From NCBI RefSeq assembly GCF_001577835.2, contig NC_029527.1, positions 4,627,256 to 4,691,255 of the forward strand: a stretch of 64,000 nucleotides of DNA, read 5' to 3'. This stretch comes from Coturnix japonica. Its lineage: Eukaryota; Chordata; Aves; Galliformes; Phasianidae. Every line of letters begins with the position of its first letter. The stretch's first letter is position 1. The notes under the pieces were generated by a model. It was not told where the DNA came from and did not search any database. It worked only from the letters and a program-made list of their open reading frames with translations. The translations under genes were made by a program, and so were the position numbers. Below are positions 28,101-40,650 of this stretch, one piece after another.

Positions 28101-29088
28101 CTGCTGTGTAGATGACAGACACTGGGACAGAAATTCTACTTCTGTCAGCATTACTGAATAACTCTATAAAGTCAGTGGTTCAGTTTTGCAACAGCAGGGT
28201 TAGCTTTGGAAGGAATAAACTTAAAAGCTCTGAAACTGTGTTTTGTTTCAGTTCTACGTAATTTCTTTTATGTCTGACCCTTCTTTGATATAACTGGAAC
28301 TTTGTGCTAAATGTTTTCTGCTTATTTTTAATTAGAATATTTCAAAACACAGTAAAGAACCATTCACTGTGAGATCTCCATGACTCAGCCTTATATTTTG
28401 CACAGCCTTGTTATTACTTAGCAACTTTCCATCATTTGAAAATTGGGACTGTCCCTAAACACAAGCATTTCTGGATTTGCAACATCACAGAGTGAGTTTC
28501 CTGAGGTTCTACTGGCCAACAACCAGACCAAAAGTTCATCCCGTCTCATTTTAAAGCAAGGCTGATTGGCTTCTAAGTGCATAAAAACTGCCCTACAATT
28601 GCAGTAATCACTAACCTAGAGTAGGAAGAAGACTGCATACTGAATTAGTGCATGCCAAGGAATATGAAGACTGCTTCAGAGTAAATGTACTCAAAGGCAA
28701 AAGGAGGTGTCACTCATCAGAAGCACAGGTCTTAGAAACCTTATCCTTAATATATAAATGATAATCGGTGCTATCCACCCAATAATCCCGAATAAAACCG
28801 TGGCCTTCCAGTGTTTAACAAACACATTCCACTGCAAAATGATTTAAAATTACAATACTGTGAGTGCCCGTACTCACACTAAAATAAGTATTTGTACTTT
28901 ATAAGAACCAGACAGGACAATGGGCCTGACATGCAAATCACACAGAGCTTTGTGTCCCACAGTCCCATATGCTGCTAGGCAGCTACCATGACCATTGCTA
29001 GTTAAGGCCATACCTATGACTTAAAGTATGCCTGTAGGAAATGGAATGTTTGCCTGGCTAACTGCAACATAAGTGTTCTAGGTTATTA

Positions 29089-29119
<31 letters not shown>

Positions 29120-32100
29120 GGTAACCAGTCCTGTGCTACTGCAACTACTTGCTAATTTCATTCACAAGAACAGTCTCACAAACTTCAATGTTCAGTGCAA
29201 ATCTCAGTCTTAGCTTGGAAACTTCCAGGTCCTATCAGTTCAAGCAATATTTTACAAATTAACACACATGAGAAAGACTTTCTTAACATAATCCCTTTAA
29301 GAAAACATGCATATGATGGAAAAAAAATAAAAAATCAAGCAGCTAAGTGAAGTACCTGGGATATACCTGGGTATATCCCAAAAGGAGAGAGATGAATTCT
29401 CAAGGTTTGCACTCACATTTTATCTTTCTTCCCACGTTCATTGGACACTGACAGAAACAAACAGAACTAAGCTTTAAAATATTCAGTTTTCACTGAGTAC
29501 TTGGACTACTTCAGCAGTCACTAGTGTTTGATAAACACCCTGTTCAGCAAGCAGCCAAATAAACTGTCACATGAAGCAATTTACTGCTGTAATAGAAATG
29601 TGAATCCTTTAACAGGTCGCTGTATTTAACAAAGATACTTTATGATTTGTTCTCAAGGCTTTCCATTTTCAGCACTGTTTCCTTCCTGTTAAATCACCAG
29701 GTGTGCCTTAGAACTGATTCAAACTCAGCATATAAGGACATCTACCTCAGTGCCGTGTTTATTTTTAAATAAACACAGTGAATAAACCCTTTCTGTATTT
29801 CAGGGGGACTCAGTTATTCTGGGTGTGCCATTAAGGCAACAAGTGAAGCAAAGCAAAGTCTGTACCCACACAGTTGTCAGTAAGATGATGTATCGTAAAA
29901 CTCAATTCCCAGCGCGAAGAAGTAAACATGAGCTTTGTTTTTATGGAAGGAGAAAGCACCAGCTTCTGGTGTAGCATCCTGGCATCACCCCAGCAGTGCT
30001 CCAGACAAGTCAGGGAGCTGACTGCCCTGTGAGCACCGAGTGCTGCTACTGCCCAGAGACAGAGCAGCTGCACACAGCTCTTGTGCATGCACCTGTGAAC
30101 GAGTGCTACCTTTCCTTGGACTCATTTGGCAACACAAAGCATAGTGATCAGTTCATCTGTACCAGGCAGTTGCTATGATTACATCACAACTGAAACAGGT
30201 CACGGGACTCCCCTTACACAGCACACGTGCTGTTCTGCCAAGTGGCAACTGCACATCTCACAAGGAATCTGCAGTAGTTTCACTCTCCCTGCATCCCAGC
30301 AGGTGACAGTAGCACAGTAACTGCCACTCAGTGCTGCCATATGGCACCTTCCCAAAACCACAAAGTCATATAACAGCACATGTAATTTCTGTCATGCAGG
30401 ACTATCATTAACCAGGGGTTAAGGCAGCGGCTCTCCTTTCATTGCCTGTCTATATATTGCCATGCAACATGTTGTCGATTGTTAAAAACTGCTGCCAAAG
30501 TACTGCCTGCATTTGTTTTGATCCTTTGGGCAGCTGCCTTCAAGTTCTCCCCTAAGTCCATGCTAATTTGCATTCTTTTGGTTTCATGGTTTTCTGTCAC
30601 GAGGCAGGAGACTTCATTTCTTTAAAAAAAAAGGGGAACAACCATTTCTGGAGCTTCCATGATTGCACACCATTCTTCCAAGCACAAAGCACAGCCAAGG
30701 ACACTCCATGCCACAGACCTGGGATTTCTGCCCTCCCTGCACCCAGCTCCCACTGCGCCTGGTCTGCTGGCAGCACTGCTGGCTGGAAGCCTCCTCACAG
30801 AGTAAAATGTCATCTGTTAGACTCATACATAGTAAAGAGCTGACCTGGGATGCTAGAAGTACAAAGTTTTACTTTCTTTTTGCTAAAGTCTTCTCTGCTT
30901 ATCAGAGTTCAGAGGTGACCCAGCTTTTGCTTCCATAGCAGTTCAAATGCCATTGGTTGCTGTGTGCTGGTTGGCCATGCAGAAAAGGGATTAACAGACT
31001 ACAAAGTCCTGACTGCACAGCCACATACTTGCCCCGGAAAAGAAAGAGCTGGCATTCTGCTGACTGCACAGGAAGAGCCCAGTGTCTCATAAAGGCAACT
31101 AAAAGGAAGATGTAGGCCAGACTGTTTATTCTTCAATAGAACTTTTCTTAAAGTAGTCCCATTCCTATGTAGAGTGAAAGCTGTTATCAGTTCTCTACCA
31201 GCACAACTCCTGCTGCAGCCTGCTTCCATCAGGATTAAGACTGGAGCATAGCTACCCAAACAATCTTTGCCTATGTTACATATTGAAGCCTGTAAGCTCA
31301 AGGAATAATTTAGAGGTTTCGTTGTTTGTTTCTGATCAGGAAATAGTTAATCAGCTACTAGACATCAGAAAATATAATTACCTCTATTAAGAAGTCACTG
31401 CAAAATAGATTCTGACACTGGCTAAGAAGAGTTTCTTTTGAACTCATGCCCAGAAGTCAGGTTTTGCTGTTCCACATGTAATTCCCCACCCTGTCTTACA
31501 CATTGTGTAAGACAAGAATGAAGTGTGTTAATCTTTTATTCTGTGCAATTCATAGTCAAAAAATCTTAGTCTGGATTTTTCTAGTGAGCACTGCCAGTGT
31601 ATCTTCCATGCTGCTCTAGGTAATGAAATGAGCATCCTCACCTGTTGTTTGGCTTGTGGCAGCGTTATACGAGGAGCAAACACTAACTCTAAATATCCCA
31701 ATGCTAGAGCAGCTATGTGGGGCTGGGAGCAGAGAGAGGAGACTGCTTGGGAAGAGGAAAGGTGACGAACTGGAGGACAGACCCTCCCCAATCACATAAA
31801 TTTCACTTCTAGGCTGCAGAACACAGTCAAAAGCAAACTCTTAACTAGTCCTTCCCCACTGAAGCTGGTATCAGTTTCAGAGCCATTCTCTGAACAGTGG
31901 AAGAGTAAACAAGCCATCTGCATGAAGCTACGGTTACACGGTTTAATTCCCTCTGCAAAAAAGAAGTCTGCTGCTGTCCCATGATATTTTTCTCTCAGTA
32001 AAATATTTAGACTGTGGTTGGTTACAGCATGTCCGGTGAAAATAGGTCAAGTTGGGCATTTGAACGCCCTGGAAAAACTGGGAGTGTGTTTGCTCTATGT

Positions 32101-35100
32101 ATCAATATCTATCCTTTTAATAAAATGCTTTTAAGTCTGGTCAGTGGCAAACTTGGCTCTGGAGATGGAAATTTGATGGTTATTAGAGCCACTAAAGAGA
32201 GCAATCTAAGGGCGTTTTCTGCATTTCTCTTTAAAAAGAAATTTCCCTCACTGTATTTTCTGGCAAGCACAACATACTTGTGCAGTAAAAACATCTCTCA
32301 GAAGCAGGTTGGAAGCAGTCAGACAAAATAAAGTGGTATTTGAATATTATTTTTATAAAGTCTACAAGTAAGATCCATAAGAGTAATATCCTAACCTGTC
32401 TGGAGACTGCAGAAGAGCAGCACCTCACCTTCCTTTAACTAAGAGTTAGGCTTCCACATCGAGCCTAGTTACCTAAGCTGCATCTAAGCCATGGGGAATT
32501 AGGAACCACAGGAAACAGGCTGCCAAATTTCAGGTTAGGTCACCTGAATCGTCATCAGGAAATGCTCATTTTATCCATCTCTTCAGATTAACCAGCCCTG
32601 GTTTTGCCCTGCAGTAGGTTGGTTTTTTTCCTATTTGTTTGCTCAGGAATTCAAAGGCCTGTGCTGATGGGATAAGGGAAAAAAATACCCTTGTAATTGG
32701 GCAATGCTTGGCAACCACGAATCATACGATATTTCATCAGAAACTGTTGTCTGTATAAGGAGCTGGACGGTGGCATGGCAGAACCAGAACCAGGAGGAAA
32801 AGAGGTCAAGCGAAGCTCATACTGTGGCCAACTCCCACATAATCCTTAAAATGAGGCTCAGGACTAATGAAAAAACTAGGCAGATGTGCAGTGTCCAGTG
32901 AGTGTGAATTTAATAAATATCTGTGGTTTTAAGTATGTCTTTGGGAGTTTCTTCCTCCCAACCTTACTCAGCGCTAACTTTTCTTATGGTAGAAACAATG
33001 ATTAGAGCGATCTCTGACTCTCCGCACTAATTACAATAGATATGAATAACATTTTTTTTCTTCTCTTACTTTTAGTACAGACCGTCACAGTGGTTTCAGA
33101 GAAATGGGCCTATGAATATCAACCACTACGCAAACAAGAAGAGTGCTGCAGAGAGCATGCTGGACATTGCACTGCTGATGGCCAATGCATCGCAGCTGAA
33201 AGCTGTGATTGAGCAAGGACCTTCTTTTTCATTTTATATGCCTCTTATTGTTCTTATCAGCCTGTCGCTCACAATGCAAGTTATAGTGGGAGTACTCCTG
33301 ATATTCCTTGGTATGTAACAAATGCAAGAACCCTGATGTGTATTTTTCTTATAGAATGCAACCTGAGAAAAGAGGTTCTCCATTCATTTTTAAGACTTGT
33401 TGTGTTTGAAAGCCTTGACATCAGAACTGATCTTTTCTTTTAAGACTGTAGAAACATTTCAACCAAAGGAATAAGGGCAGCTTTATATGTAATCTTCAGT
33501 TTTGATTACCATCATCAAATTCATTTGCCAAGAGACTGAATATTCCTCTTTTCAGAAAGTCTAAAGGAGGAAGGAACCTGATGAAATACCATAAAAGAAA
33601 CATTAGTAGGTCAGTTACGATCATGCAGTCTGCCCAGTTTCATAAGACAGTTTTTGGCAAGACTTGTTACTTAATCTTATGACCAAGATATATTTATTCC
33701 ATATCTGTCATAGCGTAAGTGATATAAGAATGTATTGTGAATATAGAACTTTAGAACAGAAATGATGATTGGATTGTCCATCTTCACACTGGTGTTTTAT
33801 ATTATCATCATCAGCTTGCTTGCATTTTTGCCATCAAGTCAAAGCTTTGGTAACACATGCTAAAAAAATTTGGTTTTAAATTTAGGGTATTATTCAAAGC
33901 ATCTGAAACCCCCAGGGAAGGAATAATAGAAATGTACTTAATGATGATTTTTCAAACCCATGTTAAACTACAACTAAAAAGAAAGATAGGTTTTCTTTCT
34001 TGGGTAGATGCAAGAATTTACCCAAAGAGCATTCCATGACATTGGTCAAAACAACGACATGAAATATCAAAATACAGTCCAAACAGCTTCCTTAGCCTAT
34101 GAATACTACAAAGCAGTAAGCCAGCATTCACATAGAGCATTTACTAAGTTATATGGGCCACCTTGGGCATTCTGATGCTCTGTCAGTGTTCCCATTTCAC
34201 AGCTGAACAGCTTTGTGTTCAAGGAGGAAGTTCCCAGGAAATGGGGATACATCTGGCTTGTAACATTGATGTGCTGCTGACATGGCTTTTTTTTTGTTTG
34301 TTTGTTTTACTCTTACGAAAGAGACTGAGAACATCTGCCTCTGCATTTGGCAGAGTTGGCACGAGGGCAAAACCCAGGTACTTGGCACAGAGGAGATTCC
34401 AGAAAGGGACTAGAAAAAGTAATCTCGTGGTATTGGGGAGTGTGGTGAGAGTCATGGAAAACAAGAACAGCAACGGCCACTTATCTGTATCTTGGTTGAA
34501 GGCATCTCCCTGGTGGTTGTGTTAGTTGTTTACAGCCTAAAAGCCTGCTTAAGGACTCATTTATCATTTCTGCCAGGCTGAATTCCAATTCCAATTACCA
34601 GACTGGCTTCCTTCTCAGTAATTTCTTTGACAAAGTGAGCAAAAAAAATAAAAAAAGGTGCAGAATAACCCCAATTCCAAAGCTGTGCTGCGATGTGGTT
34701 CACAGACTGATTCATGAATAGGGAGGTGCATTAGGAGCCCAGCCTGGGCTCTGCACTCAGCAGTGGCTCTATGTCTGGGGCTCTGAGAGCACCAAAGTCA
34801 CACAGTATGTTGTTGGGGTAACTTTTGTGGAACATACTGTTTTGCTAAGCTCAAAAGGTACTGAGGATAGGAAGTGGGCATGAAGGTACGAAGATAAAGG
34901 CATTGCAGCAATAGCTTGCTTTCCACAGTGTGTGTTTAGTAGTTTTGGCCTACAGAACTATTTGCTATTGCCTTAAGCCCTCTTAGAAAGGGCACACAAG
35001 TCCCAGCAGAAGTCCAAATCATCACCCAGTTTCTTACCTAGAGACAGTTTTATCCCAGGAGCTACAAGTTCTCACTGTTCTTTACTAGGGATTAAAAGCT

Positions 35101-37454
35101 TTTTCTCCTTCAAAACAGCATTTTTGAAGGCAGCATTAAAGCCCTACCTTTGAGCCCTGACAAAGAAGGCAGGCGAATGTTTTATGTAACACCAATAGGC
35201 CCTTTTCCTCTTAGAGCTCCCAATTCAGCCCATGGTTCTCTCCTAGCTTTTATGAAGACTTCCTCCCATTTGACTTTCTGATTGAAGACAGCTCTTCCAG
35301 AAAGACACACCAAGACAGTTGTGAGCCTGAAATAAGGGGTGCTCATAATCTTCTCTGTGAAAAAGGAAGTGTTGGAAATTCCCTCTCAGACTGAAGCAGC
35401 ACTGAGACTACAACTCCTCCAAAGAGCCTTTATGTCCTTCTACAATCACGTGTGCAGAATACATAGCTTAAAAAACTGCAACTAATTAACCAAAATTGGT
35501 ATTTTGAGGAACATTCAAAGTTGTCCCTGAGAGTGATTTGGCAGTCCTAGCATTTGAAAATAAGAGTAAAGCATGTGTTTGAAATAGTAGAGTTGGCATG
35601 AAATGGTAGTATTCTAATCCCACTGCGAAACATAGAGAATAGCTGATTGTTTTTGCAAACAGTATCATCTGAAGTACTGCAGAAGCAGAGATAGGATTGC
35701 TGCAATCCTGCTTCAGAATTTAGAGCCCCACCTCAACTACTAAGGACTACTTCTGTAGTCCTTATTCAAACAAAGGCACAGCTTTGGAAGTGGCAGTTCC
35801 CCTTCAAGCATGATTTCTTTTAACTCACAAAACATGTTAGGCCATTAGTGCCTTTTTATTAGTTTTAAAGCTAGCCAGCTGTCTGAAATGTCTTTTCTAC
35901 ATACTTAAGGATTAATGTTCCATTTCATTTATTCTGCTTCATTCACATGAAAGCACCGGATTCTTTAGCGGCACTATTAGGATGCAAATCTCCACATAGC
36001 TCCAAACTCCTTACTAACACATAGAAAATCATTTTCAGGTTCAAATATCGCTGAGCTTAAGTTATTCCACATCAACACAGGTGTGTAGTAGCTTAAGCTG
36101 TTAAAGTTGTTCCCTCACACTGTTTGTCAGTGTTTTGACCACCCTGCCCAACTGTACAGCATCAGCAAACAGAATTTGAACAGGTGCCCAGAATTCCTTC
36201 AGACCAAACCAGCATTAGACTTCCTAATTGGAGACACCAAGGGAATCTGGCTGTTAATGCTTCCACATCCTGGATGTGTTTGCCACCACTTTACTTAACT
36301 GATTCACATAGTGAGGAAGCCCTGATTCTGTGGCTAAGTTCCTCAGTGTTGACAGGGACATTATATTAAAAACAAAATCTACTTCACACAGCAGAGCTGC
36401 AAGCATGTGTATGCACCTATCATTATAAAAAACAGCCAGTTTTATTTATGTTGCTGAAAGAACCTGTCAGGTATAAGCTCCTCCCTGTGGGAGAACAGAG
36501 GCAGAGAAAAATCTTGGTTTTTCACATTAAAATAGTCAAGCCCCCCCATTCTTATTTGCCTTAAACAAGCACGTTTTAGCCTGTCAAGTCTGTTATCAGT
36601 TCAGTGCAGTTTATCTCTGTGTTTTCGCAAGGCCTGGAATCAAAGCTTAAGCTAAATTAACAGTATCTCCCTTGTGTGGTCCTCCCTATCTTCTAGTAGC
36701 AGTTTAACCAAAGAACTGCAAGAAGCAGAGAAAAACATTTAGACAGCTGGTGCTGCAGCTACACTGGTCTGAAACCTTCCTCTGTGTAATAGATACTGCT
36801 TTCTGAAAGGAATCAGTGCAAAAACTGGAGAGGGAAAAAGCTGTACAGATGGGGAAGGGCACCAGTACAAAGACATCCAGCATCTGTAAGGAGAGAGGGC
36901 TGTCTGGGAAGGGCCTGGAGCGTTTAACTGTGGGAAATGTACTTTTATTCCATCCCATCAGGGCTTCAAGCTTCAAAACTGAAATTATTTTTAAAGGTTT
37001 GAAATCTAGCTTTGTTGCAGACTTTAAGAGATCAAGAACTCAGAAGGTTCCTTGTAATGTTGTGCATGGCTTTGTGCAGCCACAGAGATTAGATGCTAAT
37101 TACTGGAGGCTATTAGGCGCCTTGTGATTAAAGATCTTCTCCTTAGCGCTTTTACTGACAGTGCAAAATCATCCTTCCCTTTTAAGTATGAGTGCTGCAA
37201 ATAGCCCCATGTAAGAAATTCTTTAACTACATGAATAATGAAGACTTTTATTCTGGATTTTGAAATATTCATATACTCAAATCTCTCTTTTCTCCTTTCT
37301 CTTTGAAGTAAAATATGACCTTAACAACCCTGCAAAACATGGTAAGCTGGATTTCCTCAACAACCTTGCAACTGGACTTGTATTCATTATAGTTGTTGTG
37401 AACATTTTCATCACTGCCTTTGGAGTTCAGAAGCCTGGTGCCAAATCAGACTAA
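24950..37454 (+). CDS. NINJ1: Ninjurin-1 (gene-level CDS span, three coding exons)
   Basis: Joined exons 24950-25021, 33076-33310 and 37309-37454 give 150 aa; human NINJ1 is 152. NINJ1 is a small plasma-membrane protein, first known as a homophilic adhesion molecule and now as the executor of plasma-membrane rupture in dying cells, where its N-terminal amphipathic helices insert and the protein polymerises. Visible parts: acidic N-terminus 1-24 (MDSSGETHELNG), adhesion-motif region 25-38, amphipathic helices about 44-72 (KKSAAESMLDIALLMANAS), first membrane segment about 78-102, charged loop KYDLNNPAKHGKLD 104-117 and second membrane segment about 119-142 ending AFGVQKP. The helices, loop and second membrane segment are nearly identical to human. 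NINJ2 was considered, but the start, the helix and the VKYDLNNPAKHxKLDFLNN loop are NINJ1. It is convergent with CARD19. The start was chosen for its Kozak context (G at -3, G at +4) and the shared 'MDS..' opening. Confidence 0.97.
25345..25456 (+). mobile_element. CR1 LINE tail with internal deletion, sense
   Basis: The first half ('gcaggagggaatggctttaa' plus 'actaaaagagg') matches the CR1 '..ggggtaatggttttaaactgaaagagg' block. It then jumps directly to the extreme 3' end ('ggttgatctttaagtccctt', then 'ccaaccgaagccattctg'). Several hundred bases normally separate these blocks, so the copy has an internal deletion or was copied discontinuously. It sits about 320 bases inside NINJ1 intron 1. 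Confidence 0.88.
29088..29118. repeat. (TAA)n microsatellite
   Basis: About ten uninterrupted copies of the trinucleotide TAA/AAT within NINJ1 intron 1. Confidence 0.95.
29358..29379. repeat. Perfect short inverted repeat
   Basis: Two 10-base arms (GGGATATACC and GGTATATCCC) are exact reverse complements separated by TG. The overlapping direct repeat 'acctggg' occurs at 29,354 and 29,365. No known element is attached to it. Confidence 0.85.
33076..33310 (+). CDS. NINJ1: NINJ1 coding exon 2
   Basis: This 235-base exon encodes residues 25-102 (YRPSQWFQRNGPMNINHYAN... to ...VGVLLIFL) and ends in phase 1 at CTTG|gtatgt. It carries the adhesion-motif region, both amphipathic helices and the first membrane segment, so it holds most of the membrane-rupture machinery. 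The run SAAESMLDIALLMANASQLK matches the human protein as I remember it. Confidence 0.98.
33311..37308 (+). other. NINJ1: NINJ1 intron 2
   Basis: A 4-kb intron (gtatgt ... ctttgaag). It contains a sequence that reads as a canonical kappa-B site on the minus strand (35,374-35,383). No nested gene or recognisable transposon was seen. Confidence 0.92.
35374..35383 (-). promoter_or_regulatory. Candidate NF-kB (kappa-B) site in intron 2
   Basis: The minus strand reads GGGAATTTCC, a full match to GGGRNWYYCC. A ten-base match of this kind is expected by chance in tens of kilobases, so this is only a candidate. Confidence 0.25.
37309..37454 (+). CDS. NINJ1: NINJ1 coding exon 3 with stop
   Basis: Begins TAAAATATGACC after ctttgaag; the G from exon 2 completes Val103. 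It encodes VKYDLNNPAKHGKLDFLNNL and the second membrane segment, finishing AFGVQKPGAKSD and TAA at 37,452-37,454. The exon continues to 37,470 (ACAAG|gtgagt), so the last intron lies within the 3' UTR only 16 bases after the stop. That is too close to trigger nonsense-mediated decay. The GAKSD tail replaces the longer human tail (LMDMAPQQ). Confidence 0.97.
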
Positions 37455-37470
37455 AAGCAGGGAGTACAAG

Positions 37471-39388
37471 GTGAGTATGGGCTCTGTGCCATAAGACAGA
37501 GGGATGTAGCACACAAGAACACATTGCCCACCATAACATAACTTGAAAAACAGCAGCGAGTTTCCCTCTATTATTCCAGACTTTATAGATAAATGAGCTG
37601 TCTTCAGACTGCTGCAAAAGCAGAAGCTATGCTATAATAACAGCAGGAGTTCCCTGCATTTGTAAACGCAGAGTTCAAAAGTTGACAGCAGTGCCTAACT
37701 TTGCCAGGGACCCCATGTGTTTGTCACAGATAGGAAGTGACACGGCCTTCCTTCTGGCTTAACCACTCCTTTTTCTCATTGCTGACTAAACCAATCAGGA
37801 AAATAATAATATATTGCTTCCTCTAAATGTCTTTTTCTTTTTTTTTGGAAGGAAAATTCTGCAATGTATGGCACCCAGTCTGTTAGGAGTACTGAACTCT
37901 TAGTCTTTAGCCAGTAAACTGCTAGGTCTGATAAATCCAACATACAGTAGTAGACTTCATCAAAGCCCTTCAGTTCCTATGCAGACAATGAGATTTCTCC
38001 TTCCTCCCAAGTTGCAGTTTTTTGTTTATGGGAAATTCAGCCCAAAGATGGACGCTATTTGATATGTGGACATAAGGATAAATAGAGGAACTGTGAGAAT
38101 CAAACTGCATGTTTTCCTGGTGTCATGAACAATTCAAGAAGTGAATCTAAATTGTAGGCTTGTAACCCAAGAAACGCTACAGTCCAACATCTGCCTTTAA
38201 AATAGCACTGCTCAGTCAGCACAGGCCAACATTGCTCTGTCTCTGTCTTACAAATCTCCAAATTGCCTTCAGGGGACCTCCTGAAGGAGTTGCTTGATTC
38301 TCCTGGCAAGTCTTGGTACTTTGGCCAAGCCTGTAACATCGTGTGTTTGAGTGAACTTCCAGATTAAGTCCTCTCAAGATACTACCTGCTATACAAAAGC
38401 AGCTCAAGGCCTTACTCTGAGACTTTCAAAACACATTCTGCTGGTATTAACACCTTACATGAAAAGCAAATTGCCCTTAAATCTCTAAGCTCACTCAGTC
38501 AAAAAATAAAGTATGAGGCATTAAAACCTATTAGTCTGAAGAGGAACAACAGCAGAAAGCTATAAGAACGAAAATCAGACAAGAATCTGTTGGGATGCTG
38601 AGCAGGATGGGGAGCTAGGACAAAGAGTCTGCTTTCACCAAGACCTGTGTGGTTCTGGCATTGAAATGGGATAGTTTAATTGCAACTCCTGGCCATCTTT
38701 TCTACAACTATTAGGATTTAGTTCTAATTGCAAATGCATGGATTCTCTGAGACATTACCAAAGAGATAGGTGGAACATCCATCTCAGCAGCACTCATAAA
38801 GACAGCACTGAACTCTAGCCACAAATTTACACTGACAAACTCAAGAACAATAGGGTGAAAAATGACTGGAATTTCAGGTGTCTTCACAAGACAAAACACA
38901 GAACTCAGTATCAAAGGGCTTTAAGTAACCCTGCAGCTCAACAGTTACAGACTGATGGAGAGCTCTGTGCACTACAGGCCAGTTCAGCTGGGGAAGCATT
39001 AATGCACATTAATTCTGCATGAGGCTGGGTTCTGAACATCACTATGCATGAGCTGTATGAATGTGCAGAGTACTTCCCCCTGAAAATTTTGCCAGCTGTC
39101 CATGGACTTTGTCTCCTTCACACACAGCTGAGTTGTACAGAAGCACCAGTGAGTTTGTGGGCTCCTTCCGTAATCCATATAGTCTCAATCCAAAGGATGT
39201 TGTGGTCTAATTATGAGTAGGCCTGTGGAATCAGCTGCTAGGAAGCTATACTTTAGATGGGATTTCAGCCTCATTTCTACTACACACACTTATGAAAAGA
39301 GAACTTAATTTCCCCCTCTAAGGTAAATTTGTCATTTACTTTGTTTCCTGAACCACTATCATCTCAGTATCTTTGTTTCTTGTTTCAG
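37471..39388 (+). other. NINJ1: NINJ1 intron 3 (in the 3' UTR)
   Basis: A 1.9-kb intron from gtgagt to tgtttcag, placed after the stop codon. No coding content was seen inside. Confidence 0.8.
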
Positions 39389-40644
39389 AGATCTGAAGCA
39401 TTCATTCTTCCATAGATGCCACTTGCACTTGGGCCAGCTACACTTGGACACATTAAGAAAAGAATATGAAGAAGCCAGACACACAGAACAGCCTTCTCAG
39501 GATTCCAACAAGCAACACACCTGTGTGCCTTGAGCTTTCCAATGTGTTAACACTTAAATTGTTTGGCACCTACGGAAAGAGTGCTTTTGACCCATAGGAC
39601 ATTGCTTTTCTGGGGACTGGCATTTCAATTTATAAATCATTTTTTCAGAAGAGTGGCATAAACAGGCATCAACTGATGGCACTTCACACATTTCAGGACT
39701 TCCCATTTCTGTGCCTTTTGCTTTTGCAGTGACTTGATATTTACACGGCGATAAGAAACTGCAGGCCTCCAGTCTGGCATGTTCCCATTGTCCTTCATTT
39801 CACTCACTTGGCACCTATGCTGTCCATAGCACAGCAGTTTTCCCTTCCATTTTTCCCAACATAGCCGTGTCTTGTTTCCTCTCCCAGTTCCATTCTTTAA
39901 CTAAAGCAGTAGACTATCTTTTGGCCAGTTATTCCTTACAGGTAGTCCTGCATTCTTTTTCTTCATCTCTGGACCACAGTTAAAGCTCTCTGCTGTGTGC
40001 ACAAACAGACAGACAACCTCATTGCTCTATTACTTACTGCTACACTCCATGTTCTGAGGATTAGATGTACTTCTGGAAACCTTATCAAATTAGATACACA
40101 TTCTGTGTCCAGCTGGAAAACTAGAGGATACAGGGTAAACTTAATCTGCTAAACTGGTGCAGAGAGCCTGCCTGCAGTTCTAGAAGGAAGCTCATGACTT
40201 GCTTTATCCTCTTTGAGATAGCAAGTGCTGCAGCTGTTTTTATGAGTTAATGGCTAAAATAACTTTAAATACATATATACGCATATCTTTCAGGTTATTA
40301 CCTGCTGGCTCAGGGACTGACACTTGTTCTAAATACACTATTGCAAGTAATGGTGTTTAAAAAAAATTGTGGCAATTTTTTACACTTCCAAAGAATCACA
40401 TCTGCAGTCAGAAAGTCCTGCTTTACTACATCATGCTTTCTTGTAGTTGCAGATTTGTTCTAATACATTTCCTTACAATTAAGTATTAAATGCTATCTTG
40501 CACATATTAATAGAAGTTTGTCTTCCATGTATCTCATCTCATTTCTCTTTAATTATGTTCCAAGCTCCATTGATGTACCACATCTTCATTACATGCTCTA
40601 TAGCAGTTACTGACAAGAAACAAATCAGAAACTTGTCCGCTAGT

Positions 40645-40650
40645 AATAAA
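40645..40650 (+). terminator. NINJ1: Proximal poly(A) signal candidate, NINJ1
   Basis: AATAAA followed within 15-40 bases by a T-rich stretch (ttccttttgatttttctgtt). It would shorten the 3' UTR by about 1 kb compared with the distal site. Confidence 0.5.

Larger units (their letters stand above)
25022..33075 (+). other. NINJ1: NINJ1 intron 1
   Basis: An 8-kb intron from gtaggg to a strong acceptor (long pyrimidine tract, then ttttag). Its first part is still CpG-rich. It contains one CR1 tail, a (TAA)n repeat and a short perfect inverted repeat. I found no nested gene. Frames such as 26,931-27,224 lack any family resemblance. Confidence 0.9.

Noticed and set aside
24950-37454. NINJ2 instead of NINJ1
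   Set aside because: The N-terminus, the VKYDLNNPAKHGKLDFLNN loop and the CARD19 neighbour all fit NINJ1.
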